Positions 27,142 through 35,342 of a stretch of DNA of 64,000 nt are shown in pieces. The notes under the pieces are model-generated. The model made no database searches and was not told where the DNA came from. It saw nothing but the letters and a program-made list of their open reading frames with translations. Source of the stretch: Nonomuraea montanisoli (GTDB lineage: Bacteria > Actinomycetota > Actinomycetes > Streptosporangiales > Streptosporangiaceae). The stretch spans positions 83,672 to 147,671 of the forward strand of contig NZ_JABWGN010000021.1 of assembly GCF_013363975.1 (NCBI RefSeq), read 5' to 3'. A program made the translations under genes and the position numbers. Every line of letters begins with the position of its first letter. Within the stretch, counting starts at the first letter, position 1.

Positions 27142-27876
27142 TCAGGAGAGGCTGCCCGCCCACGCGCGGGCCGTGCGGACGATCTCCTCCAGGTGGCCGC
27201 TGTGGGCGCCGTGCCAGTACACCTGGCCGCATGCCCGGCACTGCCCGTACGCGTCGTAGCTGCGCCGCGTCCCCGCCTCCAGGCGCGCGGCGACCGTCTC
27301 CTTGTCGGCGGGGGTCAGCTCGCCGTTGCAGGCGGTGCAGCGCGTCCACGGACGCAGGGGCGGCGCGAAGCGCTCCATGAGGTCGCGGAGCTGGTCCTGG
27401 GGCCGCGAGCCGCGCACGTACGCGCCCAGCCACAGGGCGCGGCGGCGCAGCAGGCCGCGGTCCTGGGTGAGCAGCACCCGCCGTTCCTCGTTGGCCTGGA
27501 CGACGAGCGCCGGGTCGTCCATGTCGTTGTGGTAGGCCGCGTCGATGCCGAGCAGCCGCAGCCGCCGCGCCAGCGTGCCGAGGTGGACGTCCAGCAGGAA
27601 CCGCGGCTCGCGGGGGAGCTGCTGGGGGCGCGGCACCGGGCCGACCTCCACGACGTCGCCGGCGGCGAGCTGGTGGGAGGGGCCGACTCCGCGGCCGTCG
27701 ACGGTCATGGGGCCGACCTCGGTCAGGGGGATGCCGGCCGACTCGACGTGGTGCCCGAGGGTGGAGCTGCCGTCCGGAGCCACCCGCTGCCACTCCTGGC
27801 GGCGGCTCACGGGCAGGAACATCCTCAGCTCCGGAGCGATCCGGAGAAGTGCGTCCCGTTGGGTCATATCTCTCAT
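27142..27876 (-). CDS. Mut7-C RNase-domain protein with ubiquitin-like N-terminus
   Basis: 244 aa. Residues 10-85 resemble the MoaD/ubiquitin-like domain fused to bacterial Mut7-C proteins. The Mut7-C (PIN-like) domain begins at RFLLDVHLGTLARRLRLLGID, with candidate acidic catalytic residues in LLDVHLG, HNDMDDP and LTQDRGLL. A zinc ribbon follows (RCTACNGEL and QCRACGQVYWHG). Such proteins are predicted nucleases of unknown target. The start is ATG 27876 or 27867. It is divergent from the TAXI gene with 26 bp between starts. Confidence 0.88.
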   Translation of the reverse strand: MRDMTQRDALLRIAPELRMFLPVSRRQEWQRVAPDGSSTLGHHVESAGIPLTEVGPMTVDGRGVGPSHQLAAGDVVEVGPVPRPQQLPREPRFLLDVHLGTLARRLRLLGIDAAYHNDMDDPALVVQANEERRVLLTQDRGLLRRRALWLGAYVRGSRPQDQLRDLMERFAPPLRPWTRCTACNGELTPADKETVAARLEAGTRRSYDAYGQCRACGQVYWHGAHSGHLEEIVRTARAWAGSLS

Positions 27877-27890
27877 TCTGCGTGATTCGA

Positions 27891-27896
27891 TAGCGT
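27891..27896 (+). promoter_or_regulatory. -10 box for a leaderless TAXI-protein transcript
   Basis: TAGCGT ends 6 nt before the GTG at 27903. Confidence 0.45.
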
Positions 27897-27902
27897 GAGA
27901 TC

Positions 27903-28808
27903 GTGCCGATGTCCCGCCGCGCCTTCCTCGCGCTCACCGCGCTCGCGGCCACCGGCTGCGCGCCGGCCGAGGACGAGGAGCACGCGATCCGGCTGGCCAC
28001 CGGGCTCGCGGGCGGTCCGTACGAGGTGCTGGGCGACCGGTTCGCGGTCGAGCTGCGGCGCGACGGCGTCGCGGTGCAGGTGATCAAGACGGCGGCCAGC
28101 GTGCAGAACCTCCAGATGCTCGCCGACGGCCGCGCCGACGTCGGCTTCTCGCTGGCCGACAGCGCCGACGACGCGGTGCGGGTACGCCACCAGCCCGTCG
28201 CGGCGCTGGCCCGGATGTACATGAACTACGTTCACCTGGTCGTCCGCCACGACTCGGCGGTCTTCGAGCCGAAGGACCTGGCCGGGCGGGTGGTGTCCAT
28301 CGGCGCCGAGGGGTCGGGCACCGCGGTGACGGCCGCGCGGGTGCTGTCGGCCGCGGGCCTGCCGAGCGCGGGGACGCTCCGGCTCGGGCTGGACGCCTCC
28401 ATCCTGGCGCTGCGCGAGGGGGACGTCGACGCGTTCTTCTGGTCGGGCGGCGTCCCGACCCCGGCGCTCGCCGCGACCGAGGGCATCAGGCTCGTCCCGC
28501 TGGAGTCGCTGGTGCCGGTGCTGCGCCGCACGTACGGGCCGGTCTACGAGCCGGCGGACGTCCCGGCCGGCGTGTACGCGGGATCGCTGCCCGTGCCGAC
28601 CGTCGGCACCCCCAGCTACCTGATGTGCCGCCGCGACCTGCCCGAGGACGCCGCCTACACCATCACGGAGACGCTCTTCCGCGCCCGCGACCGGCTCCAG
28701 GCCCCCTCGGCGCCCGGCGGCCGGCTGGACAAGAGGTACGCCATCGGGACCGGCATCGTCCCGCTCCACCCGGGCGCGGCCCGCTACTACCGCTCCGTCT
28801 ACGGCTGA
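27903..28808 (+). CDS. TAXI-family substrate-binding lipoprotein
   Basis: 301 aa. The signal MSRRAFLALTALAATGC ends in a lipobox. The mature part is a two-lobe binding protein of the TAXI family: ATGLAGGPYEVLGDRFA, LADGRADVGFSLAD, VSIGAEGSGTAVTAARVL and GDVDAFFWSGGVPTPAL. TAXI proteins normally feed TRAP transporters (glutamate or dicarboxylates), but no TRAP membrane genes are present. Instead the next genes, convergent, are a histidine kinase and its response regulator, so it may present a ligand to the sensor. Confidence 0.9.
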   Translation: MPMSRRAFLALTALAATGCAPAEDEEHAIRLATGLAGGPYEVLGDRFAVELRRDGVAVQVIKTAASVQNLQMLADGRADVGFSLADSADDAVRVRHQPVAALARMYMNYVHLVVRHDSAVFEPKDLAGRVVSIGAEGSGTAVTAARVLSAAGLPSAGTLRLGLDASILALREGDVDAFFWSGGVPTPALAATEGIRLVPLESLVPVLRRTYGPVYEPADVPAGVYAGSLPVPTVGTPSYLMCRRDLPEDAAYTITETLFRARDRLQAPSAPGGRLDKRYAIGTGIVPLHPGAARYYRSVYG

Positions 28809-28812
28809 GACC

Positions 28813-30150
28813 TCAGTCGCTCCCGTACTGCTCGGGCAGGCGCAGCTCCACCACCAGGCCGTGGGGGTCGGCGGACAGCAGCGACAGCGTCGCCCCGCAC
28901 GCCTTGGCCAGCTCGGCGGCGATCGCCAGCCCGAGCCCGCTGCCCGGCACGTTGGCGTGGCTGACCGAGCGCCAGAAACGGCCGAGCGCGTCGGCCCGCT
29001 CCTCCTCGGCGAGCCCCGGCCCGTCGTCGGCGACGCGCAGCACCCCGTCGTGCAGCGTGACCGTCACCTTGCCGCCCGGCGGCACGAACTTCTGGGCGTT
29101 GTCCAGGGCGATGTCGGCGATCCTGGCCGCCGCCTCCGGCACGACCGACATCTCCGGCACGTCCATGTCGAGGGTGATGTCCTTGGCCGCGTACACCTCG
29201 CGCCACACCCCGAGCCGGGGCCGCAGCTCGACCTCCTTGTCGTCGGCGATCGCGCCCGCCTCCACCCGGGCCAGCGCCAGCAGGTCCTCGACCAGCACGG
29301 CCAGCCGGTCCAGCTCGGCCATGGCCTCCTCGAACTCGGCCGAGCCCTCGTCACGCAGGTGCGGCTCCAGGTTCTCCAGCCGCAGCCCGAGCACGGTCAG
29401 CGGCGTGCGCAGCTCGTGGGAGGCGTCGGCGACGAAGGCCCGTTGCCGCTCCATCGCCCCCGACAGGGCGTCGGCCATCGCGTTGAACCGCTCCTCCAGC
29501 CGCCGCAGCTCCGTGGGGCCGACACCCGGGTGGGCGCGGGCGTCCAGATGGCCCTCGGCGATGGCCCGCGTCGTGCGGTCCAGCTCCGTGACCGGACGCA
29601 GGATCCAGCGCGCCAGCCGCCGCGCCGCCAGCACGCCGTAGGCCAGCGCGATCAGGGACCCGAGCGCCAGCGCGCCCCACACCATCCCGACGTCCAGCCG
29701 GGCCTGGTCGGTGCGGGCCTGGAGCAGCACCGCGCCCGAGAGCTGGGCGTCGCGGCCCGCCGGCTCGGCCAGCAGCACGCTGGCCGGGCCGAACGGATCG
29801 ACCGTGGGCAGGTCCTCGGTGGTGCGGCCGGACAGCGCGAGCCGGGTGGGCTCGGTGTCGTCGGCCTCGAACCGGCCGGCCGTGACGAGCACGCGACCGC
29901 CCCGGTCGCGCACCCGCACGGCCGCGCCGTACAGCTCGGCGTAGCGGACCACCTCGGAGGTCAGGCTCGTGTGGTCGCCCTCGCGGGCCGCCTGGTCGGC
30001 CAGCTCCGCGAAGCGGGTGGCGTCGGCGCGGCGGTCCAGCAGCAGCCGGTTGGTGCGGTGGGAGGCGTAGGACAGGGCCAGGGGCACGGCCAGCGCCGTG
30101 ATGAGGATCGCGATCAGCGTGGTGAACGTGATCACCAGGCGGGAGTTCAC
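28813..30150 (-). CDS. Sensor histidine kinase
   Basis: 445 aa. Membrane segments at about 5-27 and 157-180 bracket a ~125-residue extracytoplasmic sensor. A HAMP linker follows (RPVTELDRTTRAIAEGHLDAR), then the H-box FVADASHELRTPL. The HATPase part has N-box DNAQKFVP, G1 VADDGPGLAEE and G2 GSGLGLAIAAEL, so all catalytic elements are present. The start overlaps the response regulator stop by 4 bp. It is the second gene of the pair and convergent with the TAXI lipoprotein. Confidence 0.93.
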   Translation of the reverse strand: MNSRLVITFTTLIAILITALAVPLALSYASHRTNRLLLDRRADATRFAELADQAAREGDHTSLTSEVVRYAELYGAAVRVRDRGGRVLVTAGRFEADDTEPTRLALSGRTTEDLPTVDPFGPASVLLAEPAGRDAQLSGAVLLQARTDQARLDVGMVWGALALGSLIALAYGVLAARRLARWILRPVTELDRTTRAIAEGHLDARAHPGVGPTELRRLEERFNAMADALSGAMERQRAFVADASHELRTPLTVLGLRLENLEPHLRDEGSAEFEEAMAELDRLAVLVEDLLALARVEAGAIADDKEVELRPRLGVWREVYAAKDITLDMDVPEMSVVPEAAARIADIALDNAQKFVPPGGKVTVTLHDGVLRVADDGPGLAEEERADALGRFWRSVSHANVPGSGLGLAIAAELAKACGATLSLLSADPHGLVVELRLPEQYGSD

Positions 30151-30812
30151 GTGGCGGAGCCCAGGCGGTAGCCCGTGCCGCGCAGCGTCTCGACCAGGCC
30201 GGGCCGGCCGGTCTTCGAGCGCAGGCCCGCGACGTGGACGTCGAGCGAGCGGGACGCCGACAGCAGCGGGTCGCCCCAGACCTCGTCGAGGATCTCCTCG
30301 CGGCTGCGCACCACGCCCGGCTCGCGGGCCAGCAGGGCCAGCACGTCGAACTCGCGCCGGGTCAGGGTCACCGCCGCCCCCGCCACGGTGACCTGACGGG
30401 CGACGAGGTCGATGCGGACGTCGCCCACGCTCACCACCTGCCCGCGCTCGGGCATCGGCCGGGTGCCGCGCCGCACGACGGCCTCCATCCTGGCCATCAG
30501 CTCCACCGTGCGGAACGGCTTGACCAGGTAGTCGTCGGCGCCCGAGCGCAGCCCGCGCAGCACCTCGCGCTCCTCGGTCCGGGCGGTCACCACGATCACC
30601 GGGACCGCCGACACGCGGCGCAGGCGGCGCAGCACGTCGAGACCGTCCATGTCGGGCAGGCCCAGATCCAGCAGGACGAAGTCGACGCCCCCCGCGAGGC
30701 GGAGGGCGTCGACGGCCAGCCCCGCCCGCGCGACCTGATGGCCGTGGCGGGCGAGGGCCGTGGTGAGCGCGGAGGCGAGCCGATCGTCGTCTTCGACCAG
30801 GAGAACTCGCAT
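30147..30812 (-). CDS. OmpR-family response regulator
   Basis: 221 aa. The receiver has the phospho-acceptor Asp in LLDLGLPDMDGLD, the acidic pair in LLVEDDDR, Thr in VVTART and Lys in DYLVKPF. The C-terminal winged helix carries LTRREFDVLALLAREPG and SRSLDVHVAGLRSK. It is phosphorylated by the adjacent kinase. TAGTCT lies 7 nt before the ATG, overlapping the 3' end of the MHS transporter gene upstream. Confidence 0.95.
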   Translation of the reverse strand: MRVLLVEDDDRLASALTTALARHGHQVARAGLAVDALRLAGGVDFVLLDLGLPDMDGLDVLRRLRRVSAVPVIVVTARTEEREVLRGLRSGADDYLVKPFRTVELMARMEAVVRRGTRPMPERGQVVSVGDVRIDLVARQVTVAGAAVTLTRREFDVLALLAREPGVVRSREEILDEVWGDPLLSASRSLDVHVAGLRSKTGRPGLVETLRGTGYRLGSAT

Positions 30813-30819
30813 GTCGCCC

Positions 30820-30825
30820 AGACTA
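30820..30825 (-). promoter_or_regulatory. -10 box of the two-component operon
   Basis: TAGTCT on the minus strand ends 7 nt before the ATG at 30812 and partly overlaps the MHS transporter stop. Confidence 0.4.
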
Positions 30826-32148
30826 GAGGCGAATCGGGACCGATTCCGCTTCGCCCGCCTTCTGCTCGGAGCGGCTGAGGGCGGCGTCGCGGGTCTCGCG
30901 CATGGTGAGGTACACAGCCAGGGACACCGCGGCGCAACCGGACACGTACCAGTAGAAGCCGGACTCGATGCCGCTGGACTTGAACCACAGGGCCACGTAC
31001 TCGGCGGTGCCGCCGAACAGGGCGTTGGCGATGGCGTACGGCAGGGCCACGCCGAGCGCCCGGATGTTGGTCGGGAACAGCTCCGCCTTCACCACCGCGT
31101 TGATCGAGGTGTAGCCGGTGATGATGATCAGGCCCACCAGCGAGAGGACGAAGCCGCCGATGAAGCCGTCCACGCTGGCCAGCGCCGTCATGAGGGGCAC
31201 GGTGCCGAGCAGCGAGCCGATGCCGAACGTGATGAGCAGCGGCCGGCGGCCGATGCGGTCCGACAGCGAGCCGGCGAGCGGCTGGATGAGCATGAAGACG
31301 AACAGCGCGCAGAAGCTGATCAGGGTGGCGGTCTGCTTCTCCAGGTGCGCGGTGTTGACGAGGTACTTCGTCAGGTAGGTCGTGTAGGTGTAGTACGCGA
31401 CCGTGCCGCCCATGGTGAGGGCGATGACGAGCAGCGCCTCCTTCTTGTGCGCCATCAGGGCCTTGATGGTGCCGCGGTCCTTGGTGCCGCCCTCGACCTC
31501 GCGCTCCTCCTCGTCGTACGCCTCGGTCTCCAGGAGGTTGCGCCGCAGGTAGAACACCACCGCCGCGCCGAGCGCGCCGATGACGAACGGGATGCGCCAG
31601 CCGTAGGACTTGAGGACCTCGTCCGACATGGTGTTCTGCAGGATGATCTGCAGGCCCAGGCCGACGAGCTGACCGGCCGTCATCGAGACGTACTGGAAGC
31701 TGGAGGCCAGACCGCGCTTGCCGGGAGGCGTTGCCTCGGTGAGGTAGGTGGCGCTGGCGGCGTACTCGCCGCCGACCGACAGACCCTGCAGGAGACGGGC
31801 CACCAGCAGGACGACGGCGCCGAAGAAGCCGACCGCCTCGTACGTCGGCGCGATGGCGATCAGCAGGGCGCTGGCCGACATCAGGGTGACCGTGAGCGTG
31901 AGCGCGGCCTTGCGGCCCTTCCGGTCGGCGTAGCGGCCGAGCAGCCAGCCGCCGACGGGCCGCATGAAGAAGCCCACGGCGAAGATGCCGGCCGTGTTGA
32001 GCAGCTGGGTGGTCGCGTCGCCGTCAGGGAAGAAGGAGGCGGCGAAGTAGACAGCGAAGCTGCTGTAGACAAACCAGTCGTACCACTCGACCAGATTGCC
32101 GATGGAGCCGCCGACGACCGCCTTCCACGGCACCTTGGGTGTGCTCAC
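30823..32148 (-). CDS. MHS-family MFS permease (osmolyte or dicarboxylate uptake)
   Basis: 441 aa with 12 membrane segments. The first (NLVEWYDWFVYSSFAVYF) is the signature of metabolite:H+ symporters such as ProP, KgtP and ShiA; motif A appears as GRYADRKGRKAALT and SLSDRIGRRPLLI, and VGGEYAASATYLTEATP is highly conserved. It should import an organic acid or betaine with protons. AGGAGGT lies before the ATG at 32148. It lies upstream of the two-component genes on the same strand, which may control it. Confidence 0.9.
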   Translation of the reverse strand: MSTPKVPWKAVVGGSIGNLVEWYDWFVYSSFAVYFAASFFPDGDATTQLLNTAGIFAVGFFMRPVGGWLLGRYADRKGRKAALTLTVTLMSASALLIAIAPTYEAVGFFGAVVLLVARLLQGLSVGGEYAASATYLTEATPPGKRGLASSFQYVSMTAGQLVGLGLQIILQNTMSDEVLKSYGWRIPFVIGALGAAVVFYLRRNLLETEAYDEEEREVEGGTKDRGTIKALMAHKKEALLVIALTMGGTVAYYTYTTYLTKYLVNTAHLEKQTATLISFCALFVFMLIQPLAGSLSDRIGRRPLLITFGIGSLLGTVPLMTALASVDGFIGGFVLSLVGLIIITGYTSINAVVKAELFPTNIRALGVALPYAIANALFGGTAEYVALWFKSSGIESGFYWYVSGCAAVSLAVYLTMRETRDAALSRSEQKAGEAESVPIRL

Positions 32149-32200
32149 TGGTGTACCTCCTGGGGGGAGTAGTTGCAGGCCAGAGCCTCGCCGCAGAAGG

Positions 32201-32212
32201 TTGTTCGAACAA
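32201..32212. promoter_or_regulatory. 12-bp palindrome upstream of the MHS permease
   Basis: TTGTTCGAACAA is a perfect palindrome 53 bp before the ATG at 32148, in the likely promoter region. The regulator is unknown. Confidence 0.4.
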
Positions 32213-32305
32213 GGGGAGGAGGCCGATATCTAACGCACGCTTAACATCGGGGCAACGCGCACGTGAAGAAGGGCCTCCTCGCACCGGGCCGGTGAGCGGG
32301 TCTTC

Positions 32306-32551
32306 CTACTGGCGGTAGCCCTCGACCTCCGAGGCCGGGCGGGCGCTGGCGGCGTCCGGGTCCTCGCCGGCGCCGCGGCGGGCGCGGCGCTGCCTCAACA
32401 GGTCCCAGCACTGGTCGAGGGCGGTCTCCAGCTCCTTGACGCGGGCGTTCTCCTCCTCGGAGGTGACCTCGCCCGCCGACAGTTTGCCGCGCAGCTCGTG
32501 CTCCTCGGTCACGAGGGCGCTGATCCGGGTCAGAATCTCGTCGTCACGCAT
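32306..32551 (-). CDS. DUF2630 family small protein
   Basis: 81 aa. It is mostly charged and helical: ILTRISALVTEEHELRGKL is followed by KELETALDQCWDLLRQRRARR, the two-helix hallmark of DUF2630. It is probably cytoplasmic and coiled-coil forming; function unknown. TAGAGT lies 7 nt before the ATG, implying a leaderless mRNA. Divergent from the dimethylargininase gene. Confidence 0.88.
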   Translation of the reverse strand: MRDDEILTRISALVTEEHELRGKLSAGEVTSEEENARVKELETALDQCWDLLRQRRARRGAGEDPDAASARPASEVEGYRQ

Positions 32552-32558
32552 GTCGGAG

Positions 32559-32564
32559 ACTCTA
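32559..32564 (-). promoter_or_regulatory. -10 box for a leaderless DUF2630 transcript
   Basis: TAGAGT on the minus strand ends 7 nt before the ATG at 32551. Confidence 0.45.
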
Positions 32565-32589
32565 CTGAGTACGTGATAGAAAGCGCCCT

Positions 32590-33351
32590 ATGTCTGGTAT
32601 CGCGCTGGTAAGGAAGCCCGGCCCCCGGATCGCCGAGGGGATCGTCACCCACATCGAGCGCGAGCCCGTCGACCCCGAGCGCGCCCTCGTCCAGCACGAG
32701 GCGTACGTGGCCGCCCTGGCCGGCGCGGGCTGGACGCCGGTCCACGTCGAACCGGCCGACGACCTGCCCGACGCGCCGTTCGTCGAGGACACCGTCGTGG
32801 TCTGCGGGCGGCTGGCCGTGCTGACCCGCCCGGGCGCCCCCGAGCGGCGGCCGGAGGTGGCCGCGGTGGAGGAGGCGGTGCGGGGACTCGGCATCAGCGC
32901 CGTGCGCGTCACCCGCCCCGGCACGCTGGACGGCGGCGACGTCCTCCAGGTGGGCCGCGCCGTCTACGTCGGCCGCTCGGCGCGGACCAACGACGAGGGC
33001 ATCGCCCAGCTCGCCGCGCTGCTGCCCGAACGGCAGATACAGCCGGTGGACCTCGACGGCGTGCTGCACCTCAAGTCCGCCGTCACCGCGCTGCCCGACG
33101 GCACCCTCATCGGCGACCCCGCCCGCCTCGACCTCGCCGGCCTCGGCGAACCTGCCGGCCTGCTGGAGCCCGAGGAGGAGTCCGGCGCCCACGTCGTCCT
33201 CCTCGGCGGCGACCGCGTCCTCATGGCGGCCTCCGCGCCCCGTACCGCCGACCTGCTGGTCCGGCGCGGGCTCGACGTGACGACCGTGGACATCTCGGAG
33301 TTCGAGAAACTGGAGGGCTGCGTCACCTGCCTGTCCGTCCTCGTTCCATGA
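32590..33351 (+). CDS. ddaH: Dimethylargininase (DDAH)
   Basis: 253 aa. The guanidino-hydrolase fold of the amidinotransferase superfamily shows the expected catalytic positions: APFVEDTVVVC (acidic), LHLKSAVTALPDG (His) and GCVTCLSVLVP (nucleophilic Cys). The enzyme would hydrolyse N-methylated arginines, or a related guanidine, to citrulline and methylamines. A second member of the superfamily is encoded at 51909-52706. ATG start at 32590. Confidence 0.88.
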   Translation: MSGIALVRKPGPRIAEGIVTHIEREPVDPERALVQHEAYVAALAGAGWTPVHVEPADDLPDAPFVEDTVVVCGRLAVLTRPGAPERRPEVAAVEEAVRGLGISAVRVTRPGTLDGGDVLQVGRAVYVGRSARTNDEGIAQLAALLPERQIQPVDLDGVLHLKSAVTALPDGTLIGDPARLDLAGLGEPAGLLEPEEESGAHVVLLGGDRVLMAASAPRTADLLVRRGLDVTTVDISEFEKLEGCVTCLSVLVP

Positions 33352-33397
33352 CATCTCAGCATCCGAGATGCGGGACGGTGCACGGCGAGACGTCTGG

Positions 33398-33403
33398 TAG
33401 CGT
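33398..33403 (+). promoter_or_regulatory. -10 box of the leuA leader transcript
   Basis: TAGCGT ends 7 nt before the ATG of the leader peptide at 33411. Confidence 0.5.
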
Positions 33404-33410
33404 GCAAGAC

Positions 33411-33455
33411 ATGCTGCGCGGACTCCTTCTTAGCCGCCGCGGCGGGGGCCTCTAG
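33411..33455 (+). CDS. leuL: leuA leader peptide
   Basis: 14 codons: MLRGLLLSRRGGGL and stop. Three adjacent leucine codons (CTC CTT CTT, with the rare CTT used twice), then Ser-Arg-Arg, make a classic leucine-sensing attenuator leader. It lies 71 bp before leuA, and the transcript seems to start at its ATG. Stalling at the leucine codons under leucine shortage would change folding of the downstream leader. Confidence 0.85.
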   Translation: MLRGLLLSRRGGGL

Positions 33456-33526
33456 GCCGGCTCCCTCGCCGCGGGGCGAGTCATGCGCGTCGGCCGTTCG
33501 CCATCGACCGACGAGGAGAGCCCGCC
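33434..33526 (+). promoter_or_regulatory. leuA attenuator/leader fold
   Basis: The leader holds the 12-bp palindrome ccgccgcggcgg (33434-33445), ggcc-tcta-ggcc (33447-33458) and ctcgcc-gcgg-ggcgag (33465-33480), which compete for overlapping sequence. GAGGAGAG precedes the leuA ATG. There is no U-run, so control may be at translation initiation. Confidence 0.55.
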
Positions 33527-35233
33527 ATGACCGCTCAGCAGCCCAGTCCCATGCCGTTCCATCGCTACCAGCCGTTCGAGCCGGTACGCCTGACCGACCG
33601 CACGTGGCCCGACCAGGTGATCACCAAGGCCCCGCGCTGGTGCGCGGTCGACCTGCGCGACGGCAACCAGGCGCTCATCGACCCGATGGACTCCCACCGC
33701 AAGCTGCAGATGTTCGAGCTGCTCGTGCGCATGGGCTTCAAGGAGATCGAGGTCGGCTTCCCGGCCGCCAGCCAGACCGACTTCGACTTCATCCGCAAGA
33801 TCATCGACGAGGGGCGCATCCCCGACGACGTCGTCATCCAGGTCCTGACGCAGGCCCGGCCGGAGCTCATCGAGCGCACCTTCGAGTCGATCGAGGGCGC
33901 CAGGCAGGCCATCGTCCACCTGTACAACTCCACCTCCACCCTGCAGCGCCGGGTCGTCTTCGGCCAGGACAAGGACGGCATCACCGCGATCGCCGTCGAG
34001 GGCGCCAAGCTGGTCAAGAAGCTCGCCGACGCCACCGACGTCGACGTGTACTTCCAGTACTCCCCGGAGTCGTTCACCGGCACCGAGCTGGAGTACGCGG
34101 TCGAGGTGTGCGACGCCGTCAACGACGTGTGGCAGCCCACCCCCGACCGCAAGGTCATCATCAACCTGCCCGCCACCGTCGAGATGGCCACGCCCAACGT
34201 CTACGCCGACCAGATCGAGTGGATGCACCGCAACCTGCGCCACCGCGACTCGATCGTGCTGTCGCTGCACCCGCACAACGACCGGGGCAGCGCCGTGGCC
34301 GCCGCCGAGCTGGGCTACATGGCCGGCGCCGACCGCATCGAAGGGTGCCTGTTCGGCAACGGCGAGCGCACCGGCAACGTCTGCCTGGTCACGCTGGGCA
34401 TGAACCTGTTCTCCCAGGGCGTCGACCCCGAGCTCGACTTCAGCGACATCGACGAGATCCGCCGCATCACCGAGTACTGCAACCAGCTGCCCGTCCACCC
34501 GCGCCACCCGTGGGGCGGAGAGCTGGTCTACACCGCCTTCTCCGGCTCCCACCAGGACGCCATCAAGAAGGGCTTCGACCACCTGGAGAAGGACGCGCGG
34601 GAGGCGGGCGTGCCCGTCGACGCGTACACCTGGGCGGTGCCGTACCTGCCGATCGACCCCAAGGACATCGGCCGCACCTACGAGGCGGTCATCCGGGTCA
34701 ACAGCCAGTCCGGCAAGGGCGGCGTGGCCTACATCATGAAGGCCGACCACCAGCTCGACCTGCCGCGCCGGCTGCAGATCGAGTTCTCCAAGGTCGTGCA
34801 GGCCCGCACCGACACCGTGGGCGGCGAGATCAGCCCGGCCGCCATGTTCGAGGTCTTCCAGGACGAGTACCTGCCCAACCCGGCCAACCGCTGGGGCCGC
34901 CTCGGCCTGATGGCCCACCGCCACGAGTCGGTGGCCGACGACGTCGACCGCATCAGCGCCGACGTGCGGGTCGACGGCGAGATCCGGGAGGTCGCGGGCT
35001 CCGGCAACGGCCCCATCTCGGCGTTCATCGACGCCATCGCGCGCATCGGCGTCCGGGTGCGCGTCCTCGACTACGTGGAGCACGCGCTCAGCGCCGGCTC
35101 CGACGCCAAGGCTGCCTCGTACGTGGAGTGCGAGGTGGACGGGCAGGTGCTGTGGGGCGTCGGCATCGACGCCAGCACCACCACCGCCGCCCTCAAGGCC
35201 GTCATCTCGGCCGTCAACCGCGCGTCCCGCTGA
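33527..35233 (+). CDS. leuA: 2-isopropylmalate synthase
   Basis: 568 aa, the long actinobacterial LeuA form. The HMGL-like catalytic barrel starts at RDGNQALIDPMD and includes the metal/His region LSLHPHNDRG; GNGERTGNVCLVTLGMNLF is the signature. The C-terminal LeuA allosteric domain contains GNGPISAFIDAI. It condenses 2-oxoisovalerate and acetyl-CoA, the first step of leucine synthesis, and is feedback-inhibited by leucine in the family. Expression is under a leucine-rich leader. Other leu genes are not in the window. Confidence 0.97.
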   Translation: MTAQQPSPMPFHRYQPFEPVRLTDRTWPDQVITKAPRWCAVDLRDGNQALIDPMDSHRKLQMFELLVRMGFKEIEVGFPAASQTDFDFIRKIIDEGRIPDDVVIQVLTQARPELIERTFESIEGARQAIVHLYNSTSTLQRRVVFGQDKDGITAIAVEGAKLVKKLADATDVDVYFQYSPESFTGTELEYAVEVCDAVNDVWQPTPDRKVIINLPATVEMATPNVYADQIEWMHRNLRHRDSIVLSLHPHNDRGSAVAAAELGYMAGADRIEGCLFGNGERTGNVCLVTLGMNLFSQGVDPELDFSDIDEIRRITEYCNQLPVHPRHPWGGELVYTAFSGSHQDAIKKGFDHLEKDAREAGVPVDAYTWAVPYLPIDPKDIGRTYEAVIRVNSQSGKGGVAYIMKADHQLDLPRRLQIEFSKVVQARTDTVGGEISPAAMFEVFQDEYLPNPANRWGRLGLMAHRHESVADDVDRISADVRVDGEIREVAGSGNGPISAFIDAIARIGVRVRVLDYVEHALSAGSDAKAASYVECEVDGQVLWGVGIDASTTTAALKAVISAVNRASR

Positions 35234-35284
35234 CCCGGCGGGCCCTGCTTCCGGGCCCCGGCACGACCTGCCGGGCCCGGAGTC

Positions 35285-35328
35285 ACTCGACCGCGCTCCC
35301 CGCGACCCCGGGGGAGGCGCGGTCGAGT
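35285..35328. terminator. Bidirectional terminator between leuA and a lipoprotein gene
   Basis: actcgaccgcgc (35285-35296) and gcgcggtcgagt (35317-35328) form a perfect 12-bp stem with a GC-rich inner loop. It serves the two convergent genes. Confidence 0.8.
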
Positions 35329-35342
35329 CGTTTCAGCGGGGT

